Source: Sulfuricurvum sp. (GTDB lineage Bacteria; Campylobacterota; Campylobacteria; Campylobacterales; Sulfurimonadaceae). From it: 7,560 bases of DNA. Location of the stretch: contig JAGXHZ010000123.1 in assembly GCA_024635855.1 (NCBI GenBank), forward strand, positions 1 through 7,560. Direction: 5' to 3'. Under the pieces are notes generated by a model, which was not told where the DNA came from, did not search any database, and worked only from the letters and a program-made list of their open reading frames with translations. Below are positions 7,412 through 7,560 of this stretch, in pieces. The stretch's first letter is position 1. Every line of letters begins with the position of its first letter. Position numbers and translations under genes: made by a program.

Positions 7412-7526
7412 ATGAAATTTCTACTCTCCTGTGCAGTTCTCTTTTTGATGACAGGCTGCGGTTACTCGCCTGCCAGTCATTATGCCAAAAATGTTGTTGG
7501 GGAGAGTGTAAGCACTGAGGTAGTTA
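7412..7526 (+). CDS. lptE: LptE-like LPS-assembly lipoprotein, 5' fragment
   Basis: Only the first 38 residues are genomic. They form a lipoprotein signal peptide: MKFLLSCAVLFLMTG, then the lipobox Cys at residue 16 in MTGC followed by GYSPASHYAKNVVGESVSTE. The short GCGY start and the S-x-YAK-x-V-x-G stretch resemble LptE lipoproteins of Campylobacterota, which commonly follow leuS; LptE plugs LptD in the outer membrane and helps insert LPS. The identification rests on position plus a short N-terminus. AAAAGG at 7400-7405 lies six bases before the ATG, and only two bases separate the gene from the leuS stop, so translation is probably coupled. The frame stays open to base 7560, but everything after 7526 is adapter and the residues VSYTHLTLPT it encodes are not part of the protein. 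Confidence 0.72.
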
Positions 7527-7560
7527 CTGTCTCTTATACACATCTGACGCTGCCGACGAC
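7527..7560. other. Illumina Nextera (Tn5) adapter contamination at contig end
   Basis: Positions 7527-7545 read CTGTCTCTTATACACATCT, the exact 19-base Tn5 mosaic end in reverse complement. It continues at 7546-7559 with gacgctgccgacga, the known Read 1 side of the Nextera transposase adapter. The final base would be the first of the index or a stray base. This is library sequence, not chromosome, and it shows that the window ends at a contig end from a tagmentation-based short-read assembly. Confidence 0.97.

Noticed and set aside
1..7526. CRISPR, insertion sequence, tRNA/rRNA, toxin-antitoxin or other novel system
   Set aside because: No direct repeats, transposase, RNA gene or unexplained intergenic space was seen; all long frames belong to recognised housekeeping families.
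7529..7560. Continuation of the lptE reading frame (VSYTHLTLPT tail)
   Set aside because: It is encoded by the Nextera adapter, not by genomic DNA.

Overview
The window looks like chromosomal sequence from a Campylobacterota (Epsilonproteobacteria) genome, probably of the Sulfurimonas/Sulfuricurvum type. I infer this from protein flavour and from the gene order lnt / yajC-secD-secF-leuS-lptE, which I recall being similar in this phylum. No database search was possible, so the genus is a guess. Almost every base is coding and there is no stretch over 300 bases without a gene.

Layout. (1) Positions 1-860, plus strand: the C-terminal part of a biotin carboxylase subunit (AccC/PycA family), cut by the left edge. 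(2) Positions 857-2072, minus strand: lnt, apolipoprotein N-acyltransferase, convergent with accC and overlapping its stop codon. Its reading frame is broken near 1098-1103, so the N-terminal 325 residues and the C-terminal ~77 residues lie in different frames. The catalytic Cys falls on the far side of the break. (3) Positions 2079-2111: a compact divergent promoter region. A TATAAT on the minus strand sits so close to the lnt ATG that the lnt mRNA may be leaderless; a TATAAT on the plus strand serves yajC. (4) Positions 2142-7526, plus strand: a tight run yajC, secD, secF, leuS and the start of lptE, with overlaps or gaps of a few bases, which looks like one operon. (5) Positions 7527-7560: not genomic sequence. 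This is the Illumina Nextera (Tn5 mosaic end) adapter, read through into a spurious protein tail, so the real sequence ends about 7526 and the window reaches a contig end.

Functionally most of the window concerns the cell envelope. YajC, SecD and SecF are accessory subunits of the Sec translocon that exports lipoproteins. Lnt adds the third acyl chain to exported lipoproteins. LptE is an outer-membrane lipoprotein of LPS assembly and so depends on Sec and the lipoprotein pathway. LeuS (leucyl-tRNA synthetase) is a housekeeping passenger in the operon.

I found no undescribed biological system. The two points most worth attention are the adapter at the right end, which affects any annotation of the last gene, and the lnt frameshift, which is either a real lesion in a normally conserved gene or an assembly error.
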